In this document: positions 46,743-59,262 of the stretch, piece by piece
Position numbering within the stretch: the stretch's first letter is position 1
How the letters are laid out: every line of letters begins with the position of its first letter
Source of the DNA: Panaeolus papilionaceus
Lineage: Eukaryota; Basidiomycota; Agaricomycetes; Agaricales
Reading direction: 5' to 3'
DNA length: 64,000 bases
Assembly (NCBI GenBank): GCA_015501605.1
Contig: JADNRZ010000017.1
Span: 868,001 to 932,000, forward strand
Translations under genes and position numbers: made by a program
The notes under the pieces: model-generated
Database searches by the model: none
What the model saw: only the letters and a program-made list of their open reading frames with translations
What the model was told of the DNA's origin: nothing

Positions 46743-49700
46743 TAAGATATTTTGCGTGTACGTTAGAAGCCCCACTCAAGCTGCCTCTGATGCCTATATT
46801 GTATTTCAATTCAAATAACGCCATTATATTGAATAGTCCTTCTCTGCAGATATAAGCCCCGCCGCCAAGCTATCTCTTTCTCTCAGTCTTTTCTTCCATG
46901 CTAAAGGAGGATAATTGCGCTGTCGCTTTGATCTTCGATTTGTGGTAAAACTGATCTGACACTATAAAATCAAAGATCGAGGTTCGAGAATCCACAAGTA
47001 CGAAGTTGCCACAAACTCTCACCAAAGATGCAGAGGTGGCGGAAAAGCGGTACAAAAAAATCGACCGAAAAGGCGTGGTTTACAGGATCTAGAGCTACAT
47101 GCAACACATTTCTCAATAATATCGTAAAGCTGACCTAAATTTTTTTCCAGGACTCACCTCACGGAGCCAGATTTGTGGTTTATCCATTGATCCAGGTTAG
47201 CAAAGACACTGTCCTTCCACCGTGAATATCACAAGGATGGGAGGTCAAGGAGCCTCTTAAGCATGCGGTATACCCGTAGCTTAGTCTCTTACGACAAACG
47301 TAATTTGTAGAAGATCCACTTAAATATATGCCCAGAGAGTTAGCAGAGTATTTATCAATTACCGATGCAGTGTGAATATAAACAGGGCAGATTACGAAGA
47401 AGGTAGTAAATTCATAGAAGCGTCCTTGAATTCTTCGATTGGTAGATGATCGCATATGATAATCGGTACTTCAATAATATACGTGCTTGTTGTATCCATA
47501 GCGAATTGTTGGTATCGTCTAATAATTTAGCGGTTCTTGAGTGGTCCTTAGCGCCCAGAGCCCAAAAGGCCGAGTTCGGAAAGCCGCTCATACAATAGAA
47601 AATGGGTGTCCAACAATTTGATTACCTACATTACGAGTTATACATCTCTCATAACAATCCAATGGAATATTACGCCACCCAGCTTCTGCGTTCCAACGAT
47701 GCAAATTCGAATCGACGTTGCAAAGGATAGGGAGGCAATATAGGGGCTGCTTATATAACCCGATATCAACCCCGAAAGTTGGCCTTCTGGTTTGCCTCCT
47801 GTTCCTTCCCATTTTACGCCTTTCGACAACACAAAAAGTATATCGTTTCAATCCTCCATGCGTGTGATGCATCAATCGTTGACGAGATGACAATTGGGCG
47901 TCACATGCCCTACAATGGCTCTGTTGTGTTTAGGATGATTTCACAAACCAGCATAGACTACCCTCTGATTGCACCCACAGACCATGGTTAACAACGCGCA
48001 AAGCATTCGAGATCGTATATCCGCTCACTATCTCCCGAAAAAGGTGTTGTGATGCATGAAACGCGTGGACGTATTCTATCGAGGGCAAATTTTAAAAGAA
48101 ATATCAGTGTGGATGAGAATGTGGGTAGTAGCGCATTCGAAGAGGATTTCATATTGACATATTGTTTCAGCTGAAAACTTGCCGGCTGTTACCCTATCGC
48201 TTGTTCATGTTACTCACAACAAAGTTCAGATCAGACAACGGGGACACGGAAATTCTGCTCCGTACCAATCATAGTGTCGCCAGCAAGGGGTTTTATATAT
48301 GCGCATCATGGTTCATGAACACGAACCTTGCAATGTTTTCTCACAGATGTCCATCTCACCATCGCATCCAGACCAATTTCATCATTTTCCGTGCCCATGT
48401 TGGCGAGCACATCTTCGACTCTGCAGTCAGGATGGATATAGGTACGACCACCCAATCTCCTCGTTGTACTTCTGGTTTGTATCAATTCAAGTATCCAAGC
48501 TGCAAATAACCTGTTGGTGCGCCCTTGAAATCTACATTTAGGTCAAACTCCCTTTGACGCGTTGTCAGTGCTGGTACTTACACTGGCTCTGGGATCACTT
48601 TGCTACTCGATATCAAGGCGTGGAGATATTGTAAAGTGAGGGAAAGTATCATCGAGCGACTGCAGACTCAACTCAGCACCCCTCGAAATCAACTTGAATG
48701 CAGTCCTTTGATGGGGACATTAGTGGTAGGGAGAATGTGGTTTCATCATTTCATTGACCTGTGACCATCGTCGCTTCGTCATTCTTTTTCAAATGGTACA
48801 GAATTTTGCCCAGTCTTTCTCAAATCGTAAGGCGATGGATCTATCAACGCTTCATAGTCAAGCAGTTCTGGCAAGTCGATCCTTATGAAGGTTCTTTCTG
48901 TGGACACAAGGATCCTTGAAGGCTCTGCTTGATCATGATTAGCCTAAATGAGGTTATGCGCAGATGCTTGTCAGTCTTGTTTCTCTACTCCACTTCATAT
49001 TTAATTGTACTGCATACTGAGTAATCCGTTGTTTGCTTTTCATTATGACTAGGACTGGTCACCGACACCTTCGGGTTTTCGGCCCCTTTCTACAACACCA
49101 TTCTAATTATGAGGCCATGCAGACGCCACTTCCGATCCAGTGCGTTTAATGTGATTTTGCTCGCTGCTGCCGGCCGAGGAGATTGATATAATAGATAGTT
49201 TCACTGGGTTCTTATCGGTGCAGTCTCATCCTAAGTCGACAGGTGAACGTTATCCATTGCAGTGCTGGTCGTCCTGTTGAGGGTCGTTTCTGAAGTCATC
49301 GGCTACCGTTGCAGAAACTAAAAATATATTCCATGGTTTGCTGGGTACCTGAAACGCGTCCTATTTTTATGGGCTCGCTACTTAGCACCCACTCGACGAC
49401 GATGCTGCACTCATTAGGGAGCATTGCGTGTTAAACTCTTGATTTTGGTAGGTCGTCAGAATTAAATGTGTCAAGACCAGATAATGAATTGTTGCCAGGA
49501 CTTGCTGGCGAGTAAATCAAGATTACTACGTTCCGAAGAGTCCTAATGGTAGTTATCTTCCATGCAGTGAGACCATCAAGGGAAGCAAATCTGGCTCCCG
49601 CAGTCAAAGAAGAAAGCAGGTTCATCTGACCCACACTTCGATGTGTGCGCGACTTCAGGTGGGTAGATCGTTTATCTGCTATGGGCACGTCAAAGTCCGA

Positions 49701-50425
49701 ATCAAGTTCGATGCGTGAAGAGGTTGTTTCCTATTCGTCATAGAGAATGTCATTCGGTGTTAGGAGCCCTCAGAGAGGGTTCATGGGATGGGTATACATC
49801 GCTGTGTATTTGAATTATGTGGCCTCTCGAAGCGGTTTAAATATGAGTGGAATGCGATTTGGGCGCAGGCTTGGCGTGTTATATCCTTATCATACTGCAG
49901 CGATGGAGACTCAGCGGGATATAATGATAATATTACGAGCCGAGCAGGAAGGTGCATATTTTTGCATCGAATTCATTCGCACTTGTGGAGAATACATATT
50001 AGAATGTTAAGATGGTTGTTCGTACGACAGTGAGATACAAGTTGTGGAATATCATTTATTCACTTTGATGATGATGATTGTAATATGTCCGATGATACAG
50101 AAACCTGCCTAAACGGGCTAAAAAGAACCCGAAACGGCCATGGACATGTACCCTGAAGTCACGCACTGCTGTTTCAGAAACATCATGGCGGTGCCAGAGG
50201 CATGGTAACGGAGAGCAAGGGACTTGAGTAAACAAACAGAGAATTGGTTGGAAATCTGCGGAAGATATACTTAATCCTGGCTCGTGTATTCTTCTTTCTT
50301 TCAGCGCTTTCCGCACCCTCAAGAGGTGGTTTCATATCTTCCCTTCCAGCATCATACAGTCTGGTACTGTTGACTACTACTACATTCGTTGCGATTTCGG
50401 ACCTGGATTCCATATATTTTCGACA
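46743..50425. other. 3.7-kb gene-poor stretch, possibly holding decayed genes
   Basis: Many frames of 60-115 codons appear on both strands, but none has clear homology, and I could not join them with phase-consistent introns. The stretch 48170-48700 has patchy coding character (for example GTYTGSGITLLLDIKAWRY near 48573) and may be a gene remnant. The stretch 49747-50033 has two overlapping 80-codon frames without recognisable features. The last 100 bp are the promoter of the next gene. Confidence 0.4.
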
Positions 50426-52066
50426 ATGTTAAGAGGAAAAATCAACTACCTGCCCGACCTCGATGTCCTCGACTCACCACTAGGTTCGCCGGTTCCGTTT
50501 ACGGCTGCTTTTAGCATTCCTGGTAGTGCGCTCGCGGAGAGGATATTTAACGACCCTGATTCTTGGGAGGACACCGACGTAGAAGAAGGAGATTTTCCGG
50601 AGGATGTCATGATGAATGACCAGATGGCATGGTTAACAGAGGAAATCGAAAAGTTTAGAGCAAGCAGCGCGGGCATCGAGCCCAGCATCCCATTCGAGGT
50701 CGTCTTCGATAAAGATAGCAAGGACAAAGGGCTTATCGCGTCTCCCGCTGACGATGGCAAGGTCGATGCTGACAGTTGGAAGGGCATTGGCAAAAGAAAA
50801 TCCGTTCGACCTATTTCCCTTGCCGCTCTCTTCGACCGTCCGAATGATGAGTTCTCGGCTGATATTCAACAGCAACTTTCAAAAATTCTGGACTCGGGTG
50901 GCATTCGCCATCAGGTCCGACCGCTCTCATCTGCAATGTCGCCGCCCTCCAGCAGTGACACGAACAGCACCATTGATACTCCGCTGCATGTGCATAGTGC
51001 CTCAAGTATCAGCTCCAGCGGCAGTAGACTCTCATCCCCCTCGCCCATCAACATTCATTCAGCTTCAGCCACTTTAAGTTTCTTGGAATGGTATGGCATC
51101 TACCCTGATACGCCCAAACTAGATACCAACGCTCGTCGGTCTATCATCCAACGTCGGAAGTCGAAGCGAAATTCGCCGGTTCTCCATATTCCATCACCAC
51201 GACATGCCTCCCGTCCATCGCCGTTGATCAGCTCATCAACATCTCAGGACCGTGTGTCAGGCTCCCCTCCAGCACAGTCGATTTCCGCAAATCCACCAGG
51301 GCTGCAGCTCCCGAGCGCTCCGGTTCCCAGTGGTGTGGAAACAATTGAATCCTCAAAGCCAGCTCTCCCTCCAGGTCTTTCACGCACGCCGTCCCCTCAG
51401 GTGCGAAAGAAATCACCCGTTCTGCTGCAACCTCCTGCCCCTGCACCGACAACAGAACTGCCTGCGCTGCCATCTCAGCTGGTGTCACAGACGCCAATAC
51501 CGACTGCACCTATCACGTCCCGGTCAAATTCAAGGGCTCGGCCCCCGCTCCCCAGTGTCGCCCCTCCTGCGTACACTAGAACCTCGTCGCCAGCTCCTCG
51601 CCTTGTGAGGGACGCATCAACCGCTGGCGCTCAGGTGACTCGATCACAGACTAGTGTGACCGCTAGTCATACACGAACGCCGAGCGCCGACTCTAGCTCA
51701 CAACGCCGCAGATTACCATGCATTCCACCTGAACCCCGCGAGTCTGGAAGCGCAAGCGTATCTTCTTCACGCGCTGCCACTCCCGTATCTCGTGCCACTA
51801 CACCACCACAACCAAGCGGAATGCGACGCGGTGCGAATCGACGCGCCTCTCCTCCATCGGTTTCGACAACAACTCTGCCACAAGGATCACCTTTGAATAC
51901 CAGTACTCCAATGACATCTCTCCTACGATCTGCATCATCTGTGCGCACACCCCTCGCCGGTCCTGCAGGTCCCAGAACTAGGGGTAAAGGTGGCTGCGAG
52001 ACTCCTAGTCCGAGTCGCAAATTGAGCAGCGAAGGTTCCCATCGGCCGGCTGTGTTGAGATTATGA
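50426..52066 (+). CDS. Hypothetical Ser/Pro-rich protein (546 aa)
   Basis: One intron-free frame from the first ATG. I do not recognise it. The first 150 residues look partly ordered and acidic (INYLPDLDVLDSPLGSPVPF; MAWLTEEIEKFRA; RPISLAALFDRPNDEFSADI). A short hydrophobic-aromatic motif, SATLSFLEWYGIYPDTP, lies near 213. The remaining 300 residues are Ser/Pro/Arg/Thr-rich and probably disordered, with PxxP-type stretches that could bind SH3 domains. A basic patch follows the aromatic motif (RRSIIQRRKSKR). No membrane segment is visible. It is the only long frame in a gene-poor region, and its steady codon character supports a real gene. Confidence 0.7.
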   Translation: MLRGKINYLPDLDVLDSPLGSPVPFTAAFSIPGSALAERIFNDPDSWEDTDVEEGDFPEDVMMNDQMAWLTEEIEKFRASSAGIEPSIPFEVVFDKDSKDKGLIASPADDGKVDADSWKGIGKRKSVRPISLAALFDRPNDEFSADIQQQLSKILDSGGIRHQVRPLSSAMSPPSSSDTNSTIDTPLHVHSASSISSSGSRLSSPSPINIHSASATLSFLEWYGIYPDTPKLDTNARRSIIQRRKSKRNSPVLHIPSPRHASRPSPLISSSTSQDRVSGSPPAQSISANPPGLQLPSAPVPSGVETIESSKPALPPGLSRTPSPQVRKKSPVLLQPPAPAPTTELPALPSQLVSQTPIPTAPITSRSNSRARPPLPSVAPPAYTRTSSPAPRLVRDASTAGAQVTRSQTSVTASHTRTPSADSSSQRRRLPCIPPEPRESGSASVSSSRAATPVSRATTPPQPSGMRRGANRRASPPSVSTTTLPQGSPLNTSTPMTSLLRSASSVRTPLAGPAGPRTRGKGGCETPSPSRKLSSEGSHRPAVLRL

Positions 52067-53088
52067 AGCCTCTAAAGTCTGTATATATTAATGTCGATAA
52101 TATTGAGCTCAATGACTCTTTTCTTCTATTATATCTCCCCGTGCCTCAGTCTTTCCTCTCAGCATCATACATTGTCTACTTGACCACTCATATCTTCTTG
52201 CTTTGCACACTTTGCTATTATTTTTGCCCTATGTAAACCCTTTGTTTGCCCCCTTTGTCTTCATGTCTTCTCAGTATTTACTGCGCCTAGTCAGACAGGT
52301 ACTGCATTATTCAATACCTGCCCGATTAGCATTGTATGTATTTTGGTGTCGTTATGTTCGTCGTTGTTATTTCAGACGTAGCTGTTGTTGGATATCCTTA
52401 CTCGCATGTTGCAATTACCCATATATTTCCTGTTATCCGTCAACCATTTTCTCGTGGGTTATGACGAACCAGTGCGACAACAGCGGAGAATAACCCAGTA
52501 CGTGAGGTGCTAAATTTACCGTCCTACTATTACCAGGGTATACAATAAAATTACAATACACTTGCAACTATTCTAGGAGCAGTTAGATAATAAAATAGAT
52601 ATCAATCGTTGCATCTGGTATCAATGTATGCATGCCCGATCTTTGCGCGCTTCCCATGTACCTATCTGGCCTCTCGTTTCTTCGTCGGATGATGAAAACT
52701 CCGTCAATGGATTCAACGATGTAAAAATGAGTCTCGTTGAAACGCGTTGCGATGTTCGTTGCCTAAGGATCAAGAAGAGCATGCGATTGCAGAATATTGA
52801 ATGGAAGACGCGTTGGTGGCTGAAGGTGCGTCAGTCACTTTGTTACTGGATTTCTGTTTGGGATGGAACCACTCACGGTACGAGGCTAAATTCAAGCAGG
52901 GGCTACATGGGTTGTTAGCAATGAAGCGACGAAGGTGCGAGGGTACCTACGGGTCCAAGAATGGACATCAATATGCAGACGATACTCAAGGCTGTGAATG
53001 ATGGGTTAGCCACGGTGGGTACAAGAACACAGAAATCTAGTCACCAAGGATGGAGACACAGTGAAGAATACCATTTCGATACAGCTGT
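52067..53088. other. Intergenic, 1 kb, no gene supported
   Basis: T-rich 3' flank of the upstream gene followed by sequence with only short, unrelated frames (for example 52628-52918 plus). Nothing recognisable was seen. Confidence 0.45.
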
Positions 53089-54310
53089 TTAATCCATGAT
53101 GTCGAAACTCCGGTACATCCTCTCACTATAAAATGACCAGGAAGTCTTGAGCAACGTATATTTATAATTGGTTCCGGCAGACTTACGGTGATCTTTGGCC
53201 CTGGCCAATATTAGACAGACGATAACTATGGTCCTGTTCAGCGGTTTGTTTACTGGGTAATGCATCACTGCCTTGACGTACGTAACTCCCCTAAACAGAC
53301 CAGCCCCAAGAGCCCAATATAATGAAGCGAAACCAATGTGCTGACAGTTGGCATTGGACAAATGGTGCGAAATGGAAGTAATTTCATCAGCGCAATATTT
53401 TCTTGAAAGAGGGTCAGAGAATATTGTCAGCGGATTCAGAGTAGCTTACTAGCAGAAAAGATGAAACTGCTTCCATAAGTGAGGATGGCAACGACGCCGG
53501 AATATGTACACTGCTGCTATTGTCAATGATCATGAGGAATGTCAGAGGAGAACGCTTTTGACGGACCACAACCAACATCGTCAGCACCCATTTTATTACT
53601 TTTTTGCGCGACCACAATGCATAGGTCCGCATAACCACAATCACTGGAATATTCGGTGAGATAAAGCTTGTGAGATGGTTGGAAGCGCCTTACCTGTTGA
53701 GATGAGATTACCAAAAACCATAAACCCTGTAACATCAAGGGTAAGTAGGTACAAGGATAGAGACCACGAGACGACGCACAAAACGTGGTAATGCCTATAT
53801 GTGCACATTCCTAAATTCAAGGTTGAGAAAGGCAGAAACCGACCTTAAAGTGACAGAACTCACCGACAAGGTCATTGAATGGAATTTTGCTGACGAATGG
53901 TCAGCGTTGGTGAGATAATAGACATAGTAACTTACAAACGATGGAGAGGGATAGCTCCACAAATGGAATGTAGCGATTGATATAAAAGAGAATGACCCCC
54001 CAGGACCATGGACACGGCCATACATGTTCCACCTGAACATACATTCCTTCTGTCTGAGCAAGGGGGATTATAATGGCGAAGGATACTCACCTCCTTGTCT
54101 ATCGTTAAAATGTAATCGTAGACCTAATGTTCAGATCAGTGCGCTGCGTAAATCCAGAAAGGGGTCACTACATACTAATGTTACCTGCGCCGTAAACCAG
54201 AGAACGCGATCTATTCGCAGTGCACTTGCATCGCTAACGAAGACCTGAAGCAAAGGAATCAGCCTTTCAAAATATCAGGTCAGTACAAAGAGTGTCCTCA
54301 CAACGTCCAT
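53089..54310 (-). CDS. DUF6533-type multi-pass membrane protein, integrity uncertain
   Basis: Short exons on the minus strand spell a typical basidiomycete DUF6533 protein: VSDASALRIDRVLWFTAQ, VYDYILTIDKEVEHVWPCPW then WGVILFYINRYIPFVELSLS, KIPFNDLVG, TYRHYHVLCVVSWSLSLYLL, GFMVFGNLIST, IVVMRTYALWSRKKVIKW and YSGVVAILTYGSSFIF. The family has about seven hydrophobic helices; its function is unknown. A start at 54310 (MDV, then intron) is the simplest choice. The junction between the ELSLS and KIPFN exons is one base out of phase with the available splice sites near 53885-53935, so this may be a decayed copy or carry a sequence error. The 3' end beyond about 53436 is unsure; 53089 is the furthest open end. 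Confidence 0.6.
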
Positions 54311-56314
54311 GTATGTTGAAGACAAGTTACTCCTGAGTCCTGACCCGAGAAAAAACTACCAGGCTCTTCGGCCGTACAGTTAGAAATTCTTGAACCCTCC
54401 TCGTACGAATGGATCGTAATATCCAACAGGGGTGCCCAGCAGCTGTGCCCAGCAAAACCTCGAGATTTCTTGAGAACTGACGCAGATGTGACCTTTAATC
54501 CTTCAGCAAATAGCCCACAAGTCGTCTATGAACGCTCAAGGCGAAAGTGTACCGAGGCAAGGCTGAAAGCCGGTGTAAGGGGGAACGATGATGATAGGCA
54601 GAAGGAAGAGAAACAGCCCTTTTGCTCCCTTCGCAAAAGGGTGCTATTCAGACAACGGACCCTCAAGAGAGGCTTCCCGGCAAGTTTGCGGCCATACATT
54701 ATGCACAAGACCCTCAAAGACTTCACAAAACAAATTGCCTATTTTTGCCTGATGAATGTTAAAGACTTAAAGTCTCAGGGTTTTTTGACCAATCGTAGCG
54801 ATCCGCTTCGCCAAAAAGGAAGTGCCCTCGAACAACTGCGGGACCCGATGGTGGCAACACACCTTTGATACTCTAGTTCAAACTATGTAAAACCATAGAG
54901 GGTGTCAGCCAGTCTGGCCAAGCTCATGTCATCCCCTTGATGATCTCGGCTTCAGTTGCATTGTGGGCCCGATGGTGGCTTCAAGGTACTATATGTGGCC
55001 GGGAATTGCAAAATTTTTGGAAATCGTGAATTCCTCTCTCATTTCTTCATCCTGAGGGCCAGGATTTTACATGATGGTTCTAAAATACAATCTTCATATA
55101 CCGTTAAAATTTTAGAATATTTGAAAAGCTACCTGGGCTATCGGGCCATGACCGAGAATTTGAGCAAGGATTCACGATGTGCAAAATTCTGGTCACGAAA
55201 AATGTCACATTGACAAGATTCTCCCATTGGCTGGGAGGTTGACCGTGACGTGGGTTAAGTGAGAGTCGGAGAAAACCCCAACATGACCTTCAAACCCTGA
55301 ATTCAGGGGTTATGAGGTGCAAATGTCACGCTGCCTGCTGTTTTGCAAGATTCTGAATTTTAGGATGAGCATCCACCTCAATCACCACCGGAGAAATTGG
55401 TTTTATAAAATATGAATGAAAATAGATTACACTCTCAAATTTCGAGAGCCTCGTGCATTGTTGTACTATATTTTGAAGCAGCACTGGGGGTGATCAATCA
55501 CGATCATGCATGGAATTTGCATGCTCTCAACCCGTATTTTTTTCCCCACAAATTTAACTACGTAGACATGTAGCCTACATGCTCGCAATTATGACTCCTT
55601 TTTTTTCATATTTTTAGAGCAATGGGAAGGTATGCAAAAACGGCTGTCTACAAAATTTTGCACATTGTGATACCTTTGCACATCGTGACCTTATATAGTA
55701 TACGGAACTGCAGGACCTGTATGGGGAATATTGACATGATATGGACGGAGGGTTCCTGTGCGTCTACTCTGGCTCAACCATTGAAAGACAATGGAATTTC
55801 AATCCAAAGAAAATACTCAGGGTGGGACCAACAAGGACCAACACCATATCCAGAAGTATCCTTTTTTAGTGCTGCGTTCCCGTTGCTAATGGTAAGAGAA
55901 AGCCTGAACGGGAATTACTGAAACCCCTATTGCAGGCGTTCAAAGTTCAAACCCAATGGATATGTGCAAGTACATCATAAACTTAAGGGCAAATTTTAGA
56001 ACCTATATTGTGTACACTAAGTTCTGTACCTTGGCGATCGTCTCTAGGTGCATGTACTAAGTAGGTGCATGTTGGTGTGTGCACGATACGGGACACTCGG
56101 CCACCTTTAAATTTAAATTTGTACCGCATCGGCCTTGAACACCTCAGTGATACATTGTGATACGTTGTCAATTCCTATCGAAGTAGTGGCGATGCATGTT
56201 GTCCCTAGAATGTAATCATGTTGTAGCAAGTCCTTAACAGTCCTTAACGAGTCCCAAACAAGTCCATCATCGGAAAGATGCAAGCATCTTCGAAGTATGT
56301 AAGTGAAATTTAGA
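54311..56314. other. 2-kb AT-rich stretch, no gene supported
   Basis: Frames such as 54470-54868 plus (132 codons) and 55622-55921 plus (99 codons) have neither family features nor splice partners. The sequence has many stops and AT-rich runs, as expected of non-coding or decayed repeat DNA. Confidence 0.4.
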
Positions 56315-57591
56315 TTAGGATATACATAAAGTAGTTGTTTTCTTCGGAATGCCGAGGTCTAATTTCTTCACCCAATCTCTTCCTTCAAGCCTACCGCTTT
56401 TGGTCTCAATGGCCGACTTGCTCTCCTTCAACGCGTCTTTCGCTAATTGAATCATAGCTCCAAAATGGTGCGTGGCATATTGGGCATAGTTTTCTTCCGT
56501 CAAATGCATGTGCGCAAGGACAATGCTTTGCAGGTACTTGAACTCCTTTAGCGGTTGGAGTGAGGCAGCCTGAAGACAAGAATTGTCAGCCATCAAGGCA
56601 TTGAAACTCGAAAGCCAAAGACCACTTACATCGCAGTATATCAGATTGAGTTTAATTGCTTTGAGATGCGGTGCTGCCTTGGTAAGTCCTGGAGAATAGA
56701 GAATGTTAGGGAGGTTGAACACAAAAATGTAAATCAGAACCTACTTTTGATTATGTTCCCTCCCCCCCAAAAACCTTCGACTTCTTGAACATTCTTGCAT
56801 TCCTTCTTGATGGCGCTTACCAGCCTGCTTCCATCATTATAATCCGTGCAGCTAACCTTGATCACATTGGGACAGCATCGCAAGATGTGATGGGCATAGG
56901 ACGGTAGGGATAGTGATCGAATCTGAGGGAAAACATGACCTTGAAATGCTTCTTTGAGCGGAGTAACCATGTGGTGGTGCGTTCGAATTATCTGAAGGGT
57001 TTCGAGGTTGGGAAGATGCTCGATCATAGAGACAAGCGCAGGCAACACCCTGGGCATCGAGTAGCGACTAAGGCATACGCTCACTGATCTACAAGTACGT
57101 CGAAGCAAAGCCTCAGCTCGAGGAGTCGGAAGTGTCGCTCGATTGAAGAGTACATACCGCACATATGAGGCCAGCTCTGGCATCTCACACACCAATTGAC
57201 TCTTTCGAATCAAACTCTCACCAAGAGTTTTGTACCATGCTCCAGATGATGAGTGAGACGAAACAACGTCAAGGCATTGCCATTGCATTGGAAGAAACAT
57301 CTGACGCCAATATTGACACGTCTGCGACAGAGCACGCAGAATATCGGTTCGCTCAAGGTACACCTCAGGAAGGATTTTTTCATAAGAGTGTTGATTACCA
57401 TCTTTGTATGGGATAGGGAGGAATTGAAAGTGACTGATTATTTCAAGTAGCAGCTCAGGAGGGAGTTGTAGGGCAACCGCTTGCTGCACGATGGTTGATG
57501 GATTTCTCGTCAGGATCTTTGCTCTTTTGGCTGAGGGTTGGTCCATGGATTTAGGCTCTTGGATTTTCCGCTTGATGGATGTTTTGGCCAT
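56315..57591 (-). CDS. F-box-like protein (386 aa)
   Basis: Three exons (57591-56745, 56688-56630, 56569-56315) encode 386 residues. After a basic N-terminal segment (MAKTSIKRK, KRAKILTRNP; possible nuclear signal), residues 41-95 resemble an F-box: LQLPPELLLEIISHFQFLP and ILRALSQTCQYWRQMFLPM. Later leucine-rich stretches (LPNLETLQIIRTHHHM; IRSLSLPSYAHHILRCCPNV; APHLKAIKLNLIYCD) resemble the irregular repeats of fungal F-box proteins. It probably acts as an SCF substrate receptor; the target is unknown. The ATG chosen begins MAKTS; a TTG-opened extension of 32 codons upstream is ignored. It is not obviously a close copy of the F-box gene at 44-46 kb. Confidence 0.78.
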
Positions 57592-58004
57592 ACTGAGTTC
57601 AGAAAATGCTTTAATTTCTAGGTGGAATGTGGGACGAGTGAAGACTACTAGGAAGAAGTTGTCGAATAATGGAACCGTATTGAACAATGCTTAAGTAGGA
57701 CTTGAATAGGGCATCGAGTCATTTCGTCTATCTCACAGCAATGCAGCGGGTACGCCACGCTGAGAACACGAGTCGGCTACGGTGCCAACATGTGCGCTGC
57801 TTTGAAGGAAGGCAGAGTGGAGTCACACGCAATTCAAATCGAATATCGGGGTTCCTCTTTGGGACAAGGTCGGGATTCTCACGACTATTTCCGCCCGCCT
57901 CACTGCCTCTAAGAGATCCATTGTGACTCATTCCTATTCTCCATCATGTTCGAGCTTTTCATATACGGAGCCTGTAATACACCTTGAAACACAGACATCA
58001 TCCA
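57592..58004. other. Spacer between two minus-strand genes
   Basis: Promoter side of the F-box-like gene and 3' flank of the next gene. No ORF is supported. Confidence 0.45.
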
Positions 58005-58888
58005 TTACGGGAAATGAAAGTGTCTAGTCATCATATACTCGGGATCAGGACTACAAGACACAACAGCATCATCATCGCTCGAATTGAATTCATGCCTCCA
58101 TCGATGGATATCATCCAGCTGTTGTTCATCCAACCCCTTAAGCCTATCCGATACCGAGTCATCAGCCGAAAAAATAGCAGACGATGTTTCGTCTCCGTTA
58201 TCAATGCTGCTAGCTCGAAAAGCGTTCATTCCTTGTGCCACCTCCTGTTTCCATTCTGCGTCGGCCTCCTGTATCCAGCTTGGCGTGTAGTCTGGGATCG
58301 GACTACGAAGACTGAATGGGAGGAGCTCGTCTGCGTAATCGCTGGTGTCACATTCGCCTAACGACACCTCTTTGTATGAATACGAAGATGCACTGCTAGG
58401 ACAGGACTTGGCGATGCCGCTACTGTCCGCAGATATGTCTATAGACTCAAAGCTGTTGTCGGGACGATACAGTGTGTCTGAAGCCAAAATAATTCGGACG
58501 GCCATAACTGAGTGGTACCGGGGGAGGGCCACGTACCTTGACCACCCATGCCCAGCGCGCAGAATGCGAAGAAGTATGAAGTATCTTCCATGATCATCGG
58601 CGCGTCTTCAAAATACCCCTTTCTCTTGCGTTCCCCTGGGCGCTTACGGCAACTACCGCAATCCTCCTTTTCTATTTCACAACACGCCTCAGTACAGCTA
58701 TGAGCGTGCGCGGGGGCTGCCAGCATCGTCAAGCAATGCAGTAACATGTGTCCATGAGTATAAATGATGTGGAGTCGTCTCAGCGTCTCACCGAGTTCTG
58801 TGGTAGTAGTTTCACAGTCTCCATTCCGCTGTGTAGTTTTTGAAAAACATTGAAAAAGTGATCTCAGATGCGTTCCTAAAAGATTCAT
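58005..58888 (-). CDS. Hypothetical protein (about 274 aa or less)
   Basis: Two exons (58888-58537 and 58477-58005) join in phase across a GTACGT...CAG intron. The protein has a Cys/His-rich segment (HAHSCTEACCEIEKEDCGSC), a basic patch (RKRPGERKRKGYFEDAP), then an acidic Ser-rich C-terminal half (DADAEWKQEV-like helix, DDIHRWRHEFNSSDDDAV). I do not recognise the family. The cysteines could bind metal, but the spacing fits no zinc finger I know. Exon 1 contains a possible in-frame intron with good GTGAGA and CAG ends that would remove the LRRLHIIYTHGHML segment. The start could also be the upstream ATG at 58924. The model is therefore approximate. Confidence 0.6.
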
Positions 58889-59262
58889 CTGTTGCAGTAG
58901 AAAAGAGAAAACAATCGGAATCATAGCTTGTATCAATCAAGGGGTCGCGATGCTCCAATGAATATTGATATACAATCATACTTCACATGGCTGACACCCC
59001 AATACCTGGGCCCACTGATAACTAGTCTGCTAGACCAACAAAGATGCACGATTCTGTGCTAAGAGCGTTAGAAAAATACCTGGCAGGTCCTTCGCAAATG
59101 GCCTAGCCTTAGGGAGGGCTGACGATCTCGATGTTCAGACGACACAAGACGAAATTAAAAAATGTGATGAATTAAGTTTGTGTTTCGAGTGCCAAAAGTG
59201 TAACATGATATACAAAGTTGAACAGATTTGCATTATTTCATACGGAAGCGAGTTTTCCTCGT
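58889..59262. other. Spacer, 374 bp
   Basis: Between the 3' end of shp1 and the start of the hypothetical gene. AT-rich, with no supported feature. Confidence 0.45.

Noticed and set aside
46950..47010. ggttcgagaatcc, similar to a tRNA B box
   Set aside because: No matching A box, acceptor stem or anticodon arm could be folded around it; no tRNA gene was found in the window.
48162..48540. Possible CUB-like fragment (KFRSDN ... KGFYI)
   Set aside because: The resemblance covers only a few residues, the frame is broken on both sides, and no signal peptide or partner exons were found.
54470..54868. 132-codon plus-strand frame
   Set aside because: Composition-driven, no family features, no promoter-like context, no neighbouring joinable exon.
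54845..54977. Direct repeat cccgatggtggc, two copies about 120 bp apart
   Set aside because: Only 12 bp long with no inverted ends or target duplications; probably chance or old duplication.
55295..55308. 14-bp perfect palindrome centred on gaattc
   Set aside because: Short palindromes of this size are expected by chance in 64 kb; nothing around it suggests a site or hairpin function.
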